From positions 2,762,001-2,826,000 of the forward strand of contig NC_087389.1 of NCBI RefSeq assembly GCF_963675165.1: 64,000 nucleotides of DNA, written 5' to 3'. Below, in pieces: positions 50,868-61,487 of this stretch. Position 1 is the first letter of the stretch, and each line of letters starts with the position of its first letter. The position numbers and the translations under genes were made by a program. Origin of the DNA: Halichondria panicea (taxonomy: Eukaryota > Porifera > Demospongiae > Suberitida > Halichondriidae). The notes under the pieces are model-generated. The model ran no database searches and was not told where the DNA came from. It worked only from the letters and a program-made list of their open reading frames with translations.

Positions 50868-51461
50868 TTTTGTATTGATCTGTACGTACAGACTCGACTA
50901 GCTAGCTAGCTAGCCTTGATTCCAGGCTAGGGCTGTCCCAATTATTTTTGGAAGAGTCAGAAATTCTAATGTAAGTGCAGTACACATTAGCCTCGACCCC
51001 AGCCCCTCTCACTAGAGCGCCTGGAATCGAGGCTAAGTACACATAATTATAAGCAGAGTTGTGAGGAGGAGCCAGGGTCTATAGGGTCACGTTTAATAAA
51101 CATTCTTGCTGTGGGTTCTTGACCTTTGCTGCATATTATATGCCATATATCAGCTTAGCGCTTCTGTTCTTTGTTTGCCTGCTTGGAAAGCTTACTATAC
51201 CTAGATCTATCCAGTGCCAGTACATCAAAATGTATACCCTAGCCACGAAAGACTAATTTCCATATCACAAGGATTGACCCTAGTTGGGCGGAGCCCGACC
51301 GTCCCTGACCCAGCTAGATTGACCCTGCCTCGTAATTACGGTGGGGTGTGGTCATAATGAGCAATCTTTTGAATTTAACCCCGCTATACGGGTAGACAAG
51401 GTTTAGTTTCCATGGTTTCAGTTATTAATTTACAAAGAAAAATCCTGCAGCCAACTGCAGA
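50868..51461. promoter_or_regulatory. intergenic region between divergent PLBD and MYCBPAP-like genes
   Basis: 594 bp between start codons. It contains a tagc-rich patch (about 50900-50915) and, 46-59 bp before the MYCBPAP-like start codon, gtttccatggtttc. That word matches the left half of an RFX X-box and its centre but not the right half, so it is at best a degenerate site. Confidence 0.4.
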
Positions 51462-54400
51462 ATGTCAAGCAAAGTTGGGACGAAGTCTATGAAGAGAGCG
51501 TCAGCATCTTCAAGTTAGTTGTGTAGATCTATTGGTTGGCTTGCTGTTTGCAAGCTGCAAGCCAGATCTGATGTGCACTAACTAGGATAATGCTATGCAT
51601 AACTAATCGGTGCTCACATGTACTAGTACGACGTCTAGCTAGCTAGCCAGCTGCCTCCATGCATATAGCCTCCAACCAGGCCATGGCAACGCGTAACATG
51701 TACACAGACTCGCTGACCTCGATCCCCAAATTCCAAATTTGGATTCACTGTATTTCCGAACCCAAAATTATAATAATTATGCGAAAATGTGGGTGCTAAT
51801 AGTAGATCATCTATGGCATAATGCTAGCACAACGAGTGCTGCAAGCTGCGCTGTGCTAATGCCTCGCATTACGATTCGGTTGGCTCTCATCAGGATTCCT
51901 TCTTCTATTGCTAGTTCCGGTGCTAGCGCCGAATACTTTTTGAGTGTTCCATAGACTCTAGTTGGCCAACCATCCTGACAAAACTTCATTAGTTGCTCGC
52001 CATGTTATGCTTTCGCTCAAAAGTATTGGTATACCGTATAGCGGGTAATTTTCGTGGGGCAAAATATTCGTGGTTATCATGGTTGGAGGTCTTGACCACG
52101 AATATTTTACACACGAATGAAGTGACCTTGTCTACCTTTACCTGCAGTGCAAGCTCCAACCACGAAAATATTACCCACGAAATGTCTCAATATTGCTAAA
52201 CCACGAATATTTTGTCCCCCGAAAATTTACCCGCTATACGGTAGTAGGGAGAATAACCTATAATGAATTAAAATTTGCATTTGAATTTCATACGAAGAAA
52301 GTGATTATATCTATCTTAACTGAGAAGAGAAAGAGTTGTGTACATGCATCTACTGTTATTTATTGTATATGGGTATCATTGTAGTGTTTTGTGGCTTACC
52401 AGGAACCTCAAGAAAGTTGAAAATTGAATCTGCCTGGATCTGTGGATTGTCTCACACGTGGGGATGAGCACGCATGCGCATTAGATCCATAGGAATAAGG
52501 GGTCAAGTTAACAAAATTAATGGCTACTAAACAGCTAGCTGCTTTAGCAGCTCTTTTATAACTCTTGTAGCTAATAAAAAGCTAGCCCTTTAGTGCAGGG
52601 CTAACTCATAAGTTGAAAGTTTGTGCGAACAAATGATGCTACGAAAGATTCTGAAGAAACTGCAACAGCCTTCAATGTGAGTCAAACTAGCCGTAACTCG
52701 AGAAAGAAGCTTTAGTTTGCTAATCCACGAATCAAGAGAACATGGCTAAGCCTGTTAGTATTCGTCGCATTGCAACCGTTGAGCAGTTACAGCTGGAACA
52801 GACACACAAACACACACACACACAGTCAGCTTTACCGTATCCCTCATGCTGCTACGCCTCTAGGCGTAATCACTCCATCAGATCTTTCCATCCCCTTGTG
52901 TAGCCTCCAAGAAAAAAGCATCAAGTGGTACTCCTGACTCTATTAATACACCAACTGCATCTGGAGCAAGTATTGGTATTGAAAAGCCACAAGAAAACGC
53001 CATTGATGATGTGTTGGTTGGAGATGACGTACTGGCATTGAGGATAAAAGAGGAAGACCTGATAAAGGTACGTTCTATATTGTTTTGTTTCCGCTTTTGT
53101 GGATGCTCACTTAATAACCTTGTACGTACAACAAAACCACTGTGATGTGCAAACGTTTATATTTACAGGCCCATATCCCCAAGCCGCCTAGTAGTTCACC
53201 ACACAAGAGGAAGGTGGTTGTGAGGAGGTACCAGTCTCCAGCAAGGGAAAGACTTTGTCGTAAAGAAAAAGAGTGAGTTGTGTATTATAAGCTATCCCCA
53301 CCGCCTGACATGAACATCTGGCAGAATTGCTGTGCTCCACCCTTTACCACCTGGAACCACCGTCACTGCTACTAAAACAATTGGTAAATTTGGCTCACCC
53401 ATATTTTTTTACTGATGTCTGTACCCCAGGTTCAGTAGAAGGACTGCCTAAATTTGACCAGAGACGAACGTTCCTGTCTCACAGTGTTTTTGGGCCAGCA
53501 AGAGACTTAGACTGTGCAAGAGAGCTCAAGAACCAGCAGGTGGTACGTACACGTAGGCACACAGCACATTTTCGTAGCTATAAGAAATTCGCTTGTGCTG
53601 CAGATAGGATCAACTAGTGTATTTGTCAATCCTCCACCGTTAGAAGTGAAAAAACAATCACACTTGAGCTTTGAGACAACTATCCTGGTAAGTTGTACAT
53701 GTAAGTCTGGCTGTTTCCGTTTCTAATTATGGTCTACTTTTATAGCCCAGAGAAGAACATTCTCTCAAGTTTTGGGATGAGAGTATGAAACAAAGAAAAA
53801 TTCAGCAACGGCTTATTTCCAGTAAGCATGCATGGAACAAGTCTACTTAGCGACAAAAGTACAGGATACATGTACACATGCACATTTCTACAGACAAAGT
53901 ACGTTCTGTGCCTGAAAAACTGCTAATGAACCAAGGGGACGCGTTCAGGAGTATTCAAGAGGAGAGGTATAAAATTGATCAGATGTCCCCTGCATTCATA
54001 CACGTGTGAACCTTGTAGAATGGTAATTGATAGGACTATGCCATCAGTCAACTATGGAAAAGGATGTAAGTAGTCCACATGTATGTGTATGTACTATAAT
54101 GAAGCACACTCTCACACAGACCGTGTTGGTAGTGAATTCTGGAGCCAGCATGTACAAGTGGGAAGTCAAGAAACTGGAATTCAGTAAGCCATCTTTCCAA
54201 TTTTTATTGCGCTATGTGTGTGTTCTGCAGCACTACTTTAACACGCACTGAGCAAGGATCGCCACCTGAATTGGAGTTTGTGGGTGTGTCAGCTGTAGTA
54301 GCAAAAAAAAAAGGTAAGTGTAAGTGAGTGTAAGTTTGTATGTGCATACATGTATGCCTTGAAAGCAGGTTCGGTCAAAAACTTGGACCGAAATTTTCCT

Positions 54401-57400
54401 TGTCACTACACTTGGGATCAAGCCCCATACCTCTCAACGCGGAGAGAGGAACTAGTCGGCCCTCTAATGGATCTGCATCGGCCTGTAAGACATTTCAATA
54501 CAGTATAAATCTCCGAATCCTGCATGTTTTTAGGAGGTTTCTGACATGGCAGTAGTAGGAAAAGCTTCTGGATTCGATAGTCTAACACAGAGAACAAATT
54601 CGCTGGACTCACTAGGAGAGTCATCTGGTAGTGATTGTGAAGAAGCACTTGGGTGAGTTAATTGTACTTATAATTATGTGACAGATGCGACAGATGCTAA
54701 CATGTACATCTACCTACAGGAGTATACTAGGCCTCCATGCTGATTTTACCCCTCAGCTCATCATTGGCCCTGCTTTGTTAGTAAATGGTCAGTTACTCCG
54801 GTGGGATGGTCCTCCATTGCCAACTGTCAAATACGAACCATTGAAAGGTTACTCCAGAGCCGTACAAAGTGACGGTGCACTAGAGAGAGTGAAACCACAA
54901 TATTCATCTATCTCACTGAGAGACATGGATCGGAGTTGTCACACTATTTCAATCGACTTCAGGGTGAATTTCGAGAGCAATACTGGAGTTATGGTTACTT
55001 CTAATGTGGAGCTGGAAAATTGTGGCTCTTCTGCTATCTACTACTCATGGCAGGTGAGAGCTACATACATAGATATTAATTTTTGATGTGATATAATTAT
55101 TGTTTATGTACTAGCTGTTCCCTAAACGAAACTCATTGGGAACCATTCAGGCAGGGGATACACAAAGGTTTTATTTCGATACCAGAGGAGGTTTGTGAAT
55201 GCATAAATTTGCTGTTTCTTTGCTGATTATATTATACTGTGTACTGAAGGTGTGTTGCTTCCTGGACAAAAGTTTACCTTACCATTTATTTTCAAGTCTC
55301 CCAATCCTGGAATGTTCTCAGAAACCTGGCTGTTTCAAACAGGCCCAGTACTCGGCCAGGGAAGGCAAGTGGTATTCACACTGAAAGGTGTTGCTTTCCA
55401 AGATGATCTAAACAAACTGAAGCGGGAACAGTTAGAGGTAAATTATTTCTTTTGTAATTAATTTTAGAAGCACACTAAAGCAATGTGACAGTTTGATTTT
55501 CTGACATTTTCATTGAGTCTATAGGGAGAATTAAAGCATCGTGTGGCAGTACTGGCTGCTGAGAGATTAATAAGTAGAATAGTTGACAGCATCAGGACAC
55601 CTCCGCACTCTCTAGAGCCAGTTCAGTCTATCGAAACAGTACGTAAATATGTTGTATGTTGTGTGTATATTTGCACTACACTGTTCATCTCTTATTCAGG
55701 AAGAATATGTTTTCAAAGTTCAAAACCCTGATGTAAGTTACGTACATATGACTATGACTATAATTATGTGTGTGTTTGTTTTTGCTCAACTGTAACGTCG
55801 ATTCAGTGCTATAGTACATACAACTTAGATTCTGAATCAATGCAGTTCTACTACCATCACGGAGTGGTGACACAACTGAAGAACCTCTACAACTCCTTAC
55901 TACAACCAGAATGCGGACTTACAGAGCAGCCTATTGACGAGCCCTCTACCAGGTCAGAAAAAAATGGGTCAGGCAAAAAGGATGACAAATCTGGAGGAAA
56001 TAAAAGTAAAGAAAAGGCCATCGAAAAGGAGAAGAAAGGAAACAAGTTGAAAGATGATTCCATTAGAGAAGAACCCGTAACACTATCACAAGGTATTGTT
56101 GCTTCATCTTGTCCGAATTGTACTTTTGCTCTGCAGAAAAACCATATCTACAAATTCCTGACTGGGATCTGTCTATATCAAGTTTGAGAGAGGTAGTGCA
56201 CTGTACAGTTTGTTATGTATAATTATTTCTAACTTAAGCCTTATACATATGTACCACACTTACATCACCACTAATTGATCTCATTGGTCAACAGCTGTAG
56301 GATATATATAGAATATTAGCATACAGCCCCAGGCATGCACAGTTTTTCAAGTTGTTTTTTAGTTTTTTCATTTGTTCAAGAAAGTAAGCAAAGAGAAAAG
56401 AGCCATGCTTGACTGTACTAAGACTCAAAGCGACAGCAGAAACATGGAAGGTGCTCTCCAACAAGATGGCTAAGCTTCCATGGGTCCATGGGCGTGGTTT
56501 AGATAAAGAAGAGCTTGCAACTCCAGTAAAGGACATCGAATGGTCAACGCTTGGACCAAGGAAACTCTTGAGCATCTGTAGGAGGACGTGTTGCTCAACT
56601 AGCTCTTTAACAGCTGCAAAATCCGGCATGGTCTTGTTCTGTTTTGCAGTATGCACCGTGGATTGAATTGTTGCTAGGGAGAGGTCCTTTTATAGTGCTG
56701 CGGTCACGTGGTATAAGTCAGATATACCACACCTACTGTGGGAGTAACCATGGTAGCAGAGGATATATGGGGTGCATATCCTCCGAGTAGGTGTGGTATA
56801 TCCTATACATAATTATACACAATAGGTCATTTTGAGTGTCGAGGAAGTGGCAGTTGTAGAGGGGAAATTGAAGGAGCTGAGCATCCTAGTTGGATACATT
56901 ACTTTTCCTCCACCAAAACAGTTCAAGAGGAACAGCTACAATATAGTGTAAGTATATTATAATTATACCATGTAAATCCCTTTTAATTTTGGTTTAGTAG
57001 AAATGTATGGTTTGGAAATGTACTTTACTGCAGGTATGAAACACTGTGCGAGGCAGTTGACCAGATATGTGATGTGTCGAATAGTCTATGCCAGAGTATG
57101 GGTGTCCCTTTTCGAGAGTTCTGTCAGAAAGATGAATCTGGAATTGGTGACAAGCTAGGAGAATCAAATATAGCTGTTCCAAGTCAACCTGTTTCGCCAG
57201 GTAAAGTTATTAATAAGTGCTCTATGTCTGTTGTGGTACTAAGCATCAACTTTCTAGCTCACCCTAAAGACAAAAAGGTGAAAGATTCAAAGAAGGGAAA
57301 ACTTCCAAAAGATTCTGTCAGGGTAACTAAGCTACTGAACAATGCACTGTGATGTATAGTTTATTCACAATGAAGATTATTTTGGGAACATTAAATTGTT

Positions 57401-58127
57401 GGGTGAGAATAATGCTGGCATAATGGGCAGAACAATAGGCAGGCTTTGAAAACGCAGGTCAATAACGAGCCAGCAGTATATAAATAGGCATTACGGGTAA
57501 TTTCTCATTTTGAATTTGTGGATAATTTTCTCAGCATGATTCTAGGGTATGATGAACACAGTTTATATGCATGTGGCCATTATAAAGTTTATGATAATAT
57601 TACTTGCGTGATGTCAATGATAGAGTTATGGGTCTGTGGTTTACACTGAGGTAGTAGGCAATGTCTTGAGCATATCTACCAAGGCCTAACAATGACTACT
57701 CATCTTACACTCACCTTACAGGCTGGGAGCAGTAAAAACAAGATTATACCCCCTAGAAAGTCTAAGTCATCCTGTGAGTTACATAAATCAATTTGTATAC
57801 AACTGAATAATTATGATTGTTGCAGTTGGTAATAAAGATTCGGATACGAGCAAGCAGGTTAGTGAATGGTGATCGTGCATTGCAATTGCATGACATAATG
57901 GCGTAAGTACGATGTACTAGTTTTTTTATTTTACAGGCAACGTCTGAAATTACCACTGGTGTTGATCCAGTCACCAAGCAAAACTATACTGACAACTTGC
58001 ACTCATCAGTAAGGGAATTGCACTGTACATGCATTATGTGTGATGTTTATCATGACATTGTGTTTAGGTGTACAAGATGCTTGGTGCTGTGATTGATAGG
58101 ATTGATATGCTGCTGTCACAGAACTAA
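51462..58127 (+). CDS. MYCBPAP: MYCBPAP-like protein (MYCBP-associated, ciliary/spermatogenic family)
   Basis: Twenty-seven exons join in phase to give 935 aa. Exons start at 51462, 52904, 53169, 53325, 53430, 53604, 53746, 53894, 54019, 54120, 54231, 54369, 54534, 54720, 55115, 55250, 55525, 55700, 55807, 56137, 56826, 57034, 57258, 57722, 57826, 57937 and 58068, with the stop at 58125-58127. N-terminal DDVLALRIKEEDLIK plus HIPKPP and KVVVRRYQSP fit the MYCBPAP family, as does GSEFWSQHVQVGSQE. Residues ~440-590 look like an ASH/MSP-type beta-sandwich (VTSNVELENCGSSAIYYSW, PFIFKSPNPGMFSETW, VVFTLKGVAF). A lysine-rich disordered segment follows (~710-760). Human MYCBPAP binds MYCBP and is enriched in testis; a ciliary role is likely. 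Intron 1 carries a composite repeat with a nested MITE. Confidence 0.78.
51815..52880. repeat. composite dispersed repeat, inverted copy, split by MITE B
   Basis: Words from 19655-20330 recur here in reverse orientation: gtgctgcaagctgcgctgtg (about 51836), ttgcaaccgttgagcagtta (about 52775) and acgcctctaggcgta (about 52852). MITE B (52033-52243) lies between the two matching parts. It occupies most of MYCBPAP-like intron 1. Confidence 0.75.
52033..52243. mobile_element. MITE family B, full copy
   Basis: 211 bp; ends accgtatagcgggtaatttt and atttacccgctatacggt; about the same internal layout as 42739-42947 (gaccacgaatattttac, cacgaaatgtctcaatattg). Confidence 0.95.
56288..56628 (-). CDS. candidate nested orphan ORF with a TATA box
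   Basis: On the minus strand, within MYCBPAP-like intron 20, an ATG at 56628 opens 113 codons (MPDFAAVKELVEQHVLLQML...), hydrophobic near the middle and lysine-rich near the end. A TATAAAAGG sequence (56694-56686) lies about 60 bp upstream of the ATG, the right distance for a short 5' UTR. No family was recognised. The plus strand also has an open frame over the same bases, so one of the two may be fortuitous. Confidence 0.3.
56721..56802. mobile_element. short inverted-repeat element (family I)
   Basis: gatataccacacctact and its reverse complement agtaggtgtggtatatc bound an 82-bp palindromic unit whose centre (agaggatatatggggtgcat) is partly self-complementary. It lies in MYCBPAP-like intron 20, beside the candidate nested ORF. 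Confidence 0.85.
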
Positions 58128-58377
58128 TCCAGAGCCAATCATTATAATGATTACTTACTGTTATGTCCAAACCTATAAAATGGCTAATATGAAAGTATAT
58201 TTATTGTACAGTTCTCTGTGTTTGCAGTAATTGTTTCGTTTTTCTGTAAGCAATATTGGTAATAATGCTGTTGAGGTGACAGGAAAAGAGCTCTTTTTTA
58301 TGGGAGGTGATTACCGCCATAATCATCACATGTTGTCCTATTATTCACTGTGATTCGTACAATGATTAATCGCGTAT

Positions 58378-58416
58378 CAGTAATTGCACGTCGTTAATAA
58401 CGACGTGCAATTACTG
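58378..58416. repeat. 18-bp perfect palindrome with 3-nt loop
   Basis: cagtaattgcacgtcgtt, then aat, then aacgacgtgcaattactg. The arms are exact reverse complements. Confidence 0.95.
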
Positions 58417-58528
58417 CCTTGACGACCGCACATTCGAATAACGGCCGCGGTTAATTTTTTTACTGAAACTGCTAAAAATGTCCTTAAAACTTCATCATTC
58501 ATCATTCATCATCAACGATTAACAATCA

Positions 58529-58692
58529 ATAGTATGGCTACTCGTGCAATAAGGGATTAATAGCACTCATAACAAGCACTGGCAAGGTTAATAGCACTCG
58601 GCTACACCTCGTGCAATTAGTATCCTTGCCATTGCTTGTTACTCGTGCTATTAATCCCATATTGCACTCTTAGGAGTTAGCCATACTATTAA
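58529..58692. mobile_element. inverted-repeat element with about 60-bp arms
   Basis: The left arm has tatggctactcgtgcaataa and gggattaatagcac; the right arm has gtgctattaatccc, atattgcactc and gttagccata. The arms pair with small gaps. MITE-like, single copy in this window. Confidence 0.85.
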
Positions 58693-59844
58693 TTATACGA
58701 ATTAGCAGTGACAGAGGTGTGTTTGCAAAAATAAGGTGGTGCCGTTTTTTCTTTTACAAGAGGGTGCGATTTGACAGCTGTAGTGTGCAGTAGATCTTGA
58801 GAAATTACTCTGTCCAGCGATTGTATACTGTTGTGACCATGAGCTCGTACTTCTTTGAAAAGACAGCTTTGCAAATCATGTGTTATGTGACCAAATCACG
58901 TGACCATGCATCTGATGAGTGCAGAAAAAATGCTCTCTGAAAATCCACTTATTCTCTACAATTAAAACACACCTCTCTGAAAAATGTGCCTTTCTACAAA
59001 ACGCACCTCTCTACAAAATGCTCTGTAAAAAATGCACCTCTTTAAGAAAATTGCACAATTTTCAAAGCACCACCGATTTTTAAAACGCACCTCTACTTTT
59101 CACTGCTATCACCTCCAATACTCTTTATGCATGCAGAGAAAAACTATGTGCTTGCCCATATGCTGTTCATGAACATGACTAGGCAAAGCCTGCATGCGCT
59201 CAGCATAGAAAAATAGGTAGGTTTGAAGCAACCCCCAAAAATAGGCAATGTGGTATGAAAATTAATTAGGTGGTAACTTAATTTAATGAATGTGTCATGT
59301 GACAGCAAGGTGCGAATGTATAAGTTCATGTATACAATCTGAGAAATATTTAACACACCTAGCCAAGTAAGATTAAGTGTTTTAATGCGTGCCGAGGATT
59401 GGCTTAAGGTTAACGTAATGCACGAGGCGGACGGCACTAGCATAAGAAATCTGCTTTAGGCAAAAAGTGCCAGGGTCTAAGCAGCATATGACCCTACATA
59501 ACTAATGGTCTGTTGCTGCTATACGCAGGTTCATATCTATTGTGTAGAGTTAATTAATTGGACCATGCTGCATCATAGGTTCATGCATGTAAACGGCCCT
59601 TATCCGGATTAGCCAACCCACTTCTGGAGGTGGTGTTATAATCATTATAATTATTATAACAGAGACTATACATTTCTGTTTTATAGCTTACATGTATTTA
59701 ACAGGTGGTGGTAGCCCATGTATTAGGAATGTGTAAGATGAATGTGTTAATTATCCAATAAATTCACTAATAATTATACGATGTGTAGTTAATAATAATT
59801 ATGAATAACTTTAGAATGCAGAAAATTAATCATGACAAGTTCAT

Positions 59845-60399
59845 TTAACCAAGTATGATCCCACTATTGCGATAGAATGAGTCTTTGATAACACATGTAC
59901 GAGCATATTGAGATGGCTTAGGACTAGTGTATTTCATTATCTTCCAACCATACTGGCAAGATGACAAAATCGGGAACTCGTATTTCTCTTCTGGTGTCTT
60001 CTCCTTCCGTTTCTTGAGATAGGCAAAGCGACCTTCTCCATGAGCACTGATGCCATTGTATAACAGTGTGTGAGTGTTTTGAGAAGAAGGCCTCATATCA
60101 CGCATAATTCTTGCTGTAGCTCCATCTGACTTGCTCAGCTGATCCGGAGTTTTCGCAAGAGAATTGAAACATGGAGCTGTTTTACACTTTGTCTTTGGGC
60201 TGTTCTCGATCTTCTTCATTTTGTCGGATACGGAGCTTTTAAATACTGATGTGCTTTTTCCTTTTGCAGATGGAACACTCCTCTTGATCTTAGCAGCACC
60301 TTTGGCGAATTCCTTAGAATACTTCAGATGCCATGCAAAACGGAGAGATGCTTCTTTATTGACGCTCTCAACCCAGCATTTTTGCACCTGGGTACCCAT
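59845..60399 (-). CDS. small basic protein resembling SPMIP1 (ATP6V1FNB)-type axonemal proteins
   Basis: A single exon encodes 184 aa. The N-terminus (KCWVESVNKEASLRFAWHL) and the C-terminal block (MRDMRPSSQNTHTLLYNGIS, then GRFAYLKKRKEKTPEEKYEF and SCQYGWKI) form the short-motif pattern seen in sperm microtubule inner proteins of the SPMIP1 type: W/KE helix, then LLYxGIS..GEGRxxYLxxR, then YGW. I recall this family from memory only, so the name is tentative. The middle is a Lys/Ser-rich linker. Such proteins bind the inner surface of axonemal doublet microtubules. The start is 273 bp from the divergent PIERCE-type gene, with an X-box between them, supporting a cilium role. No intron is needed. 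Confidence 0.6.
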   Translation of the reverse strand: MGTQVQKCWVESVNKEASLRFAWHLKYSKEFAKGAAKIKRSVPSAKGKSTSVFKSSVSDKMKKIENSPKTKCKTAPCFNSLAKTPDQLSKSDGATARIMRDMRPSSQNTHTLLYNGISAHGEGRFAYLKKRKEKTPEEKYEFPILSSCQYGWKIMKYTSPKPSQYARTCVIKDSFYRNSGIILG

Positions 60400-60672
60400 T
60401 GTTTAGTGGTTTGCTGTTAATTCGTAAGCTAAGAGCAGTCCTCGATACAATCCTGGTAGCAACAATCGAAGTGAGAAGTAGTGCAGTGCAAGCTGCCCAC
60501 ACGATATCACGCTCCACCAACGCAGTACGTACTTGTGCACGTGTCAAATTCTTGCTGAGGCTAGGCCACTCCCGATTGCACAGTTGCTTGGGCAACGTAA
60601 ACATTCAGACCCACTTATGACTATAGTTTTTTACTTTAGCCATTATTATCATTATTAATACAGATCTAAAAC
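60400..60672. promoter_or_regulatory. bidirectional ciliary promoter with an RFX X-box
   Basis: 273 bp between the start codons of two axonemal-type genes pointing outward. It contains the 14-bp X-box gttgcttgggcaac at 60583-60596, which fits the RFX consensus GTNRYY-N2-RRNAAC. RFX factors drive ciliary genes across animals. Confidence 0.75.
60583..60596. promoter_or_regulatory. RFX X-box
   Basis: gttgct tg ggcaac: two half sites with a 2-bp spacer. It lies 77 bp upstream of the PIERCE-like ATG and 184 bp upstream of the divergent gene's ATG, within the range usual for ciliary genes. Confidence 0.8.
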
Positions 60673-61442
60673 ATGAGTCAAGGAAAAGAGGTGAGCTAAA
60701 AATAATGAACAGAACTGATAATTATGATAATTATAATTATTGTATAAAAAGCTACCATAGTTTTATGGTCCACAGATTCTTTCTGCTGTTGAAGCGGAGG
60801 ATACTAAAGATCAACAAGTGACACCTGCTGAGCTCAGTATGCACCCAGAATCTGGATTGAAGACATCAGATTTCTATAAGACTGAAAACATTCCAGAACG
60901 ATTTAATCATCCTGATTGGTTTGAAGGGTACAACACAAAGCAATGTCACCCATTCTACCAGACATCAGCTGGTGATTACGGGTAAATCACTTTCAAATTT
61001 TATAAATTATTGTTATCGCCCCAAATTGTTGTATTCTCGTGTGCTCTTTTGCTAAATTATAACCCTATCCTAACTAAATATAGGGTACAGATGCTAGTGG
61101 ACACCTGCATGGTGTTCAAATTATGTAATGGACCCTGTACTTACACTTTCGACAGTTAGAGATGCCTTACCACCAAGAGTTCACTAATGAACTCTTGTTA
61201 CCACTAATATAAATTATGCAATTTGTGATGCTGTGTAATAATATTCTCTCTATGGCTCAGATCAAAATTTCCGTCTGTCCATACCATGCCTACACAATTT
61301 CATGGAAGGACACAAAAATTCACTGGGGTAAGGCCACACTTCTTGCGTATAGCCAAATTTTGATGATTCTCTATTAATTATGTAGGGGCTTGGGAAGTTT
61401 GGGATGTACAGAAATCACTCCCTCAACACTGCTAGGGACTAA
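60673..61442 (+). CDS. PIERCE1/2: PIERCE1/2-type microtubule inner protein
   Basis: Four exons join in phase: 60673-60690, 60776-60981, 61261-61327 and 61386-61442, giving 115 aa. The core KTSDFYKTENIPERFNHPDW, followed by FEGYNTK..HPFYQTSAGDYGSKFPSVHTMPTQFHG and GMYRNHSLNTARD, matches the PIERCE family (C9orf116/C15orf65). In vertebrates these small proteins sit inside the axonemal doublet near the inner junction, help attach outer dynein arms and are needed for left-right patterning. The length fits the family (about 110-140 aa). The first exon codes for only six residues. The gene ends 45 bp from the convergent AASS stop, so the transcripts probably overlap. Confidence 0.9.
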
Positions 61443-61487
61443 GGAACTAAAAATTTTGTCTATTATAATACGATAACAATTATCTCT

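Larger units (their letters stand above)
58128..59844. other. palindrome- and repeat-rich spacer
   Basis: No gene was found in 1.7 kb. It contains a near-perfect hairpin (58378-58416), a 165-bp inverted repeat (58529-58692) and a run of diverged units of the form aaatgcacctctctacaaa (about 58965-59100). The rest is AT-rich. Confidence 0.65.

Noticed and set aside
51404-51417. X-box-like gtttccatggtttc before the MYCBPAP-like start
   Set aside because: The right half lacks the required AAC, so I do not call it an RFX site, only a possible degenerate one.
56409-56666. 85-codon plus-strand frame in MYCBPAP-like intron 20
   Set aside because: The flanking exons (56192 and 56826) join in phase without it, and there is no matching splice phase; it mirrors the minus-strand ORF.
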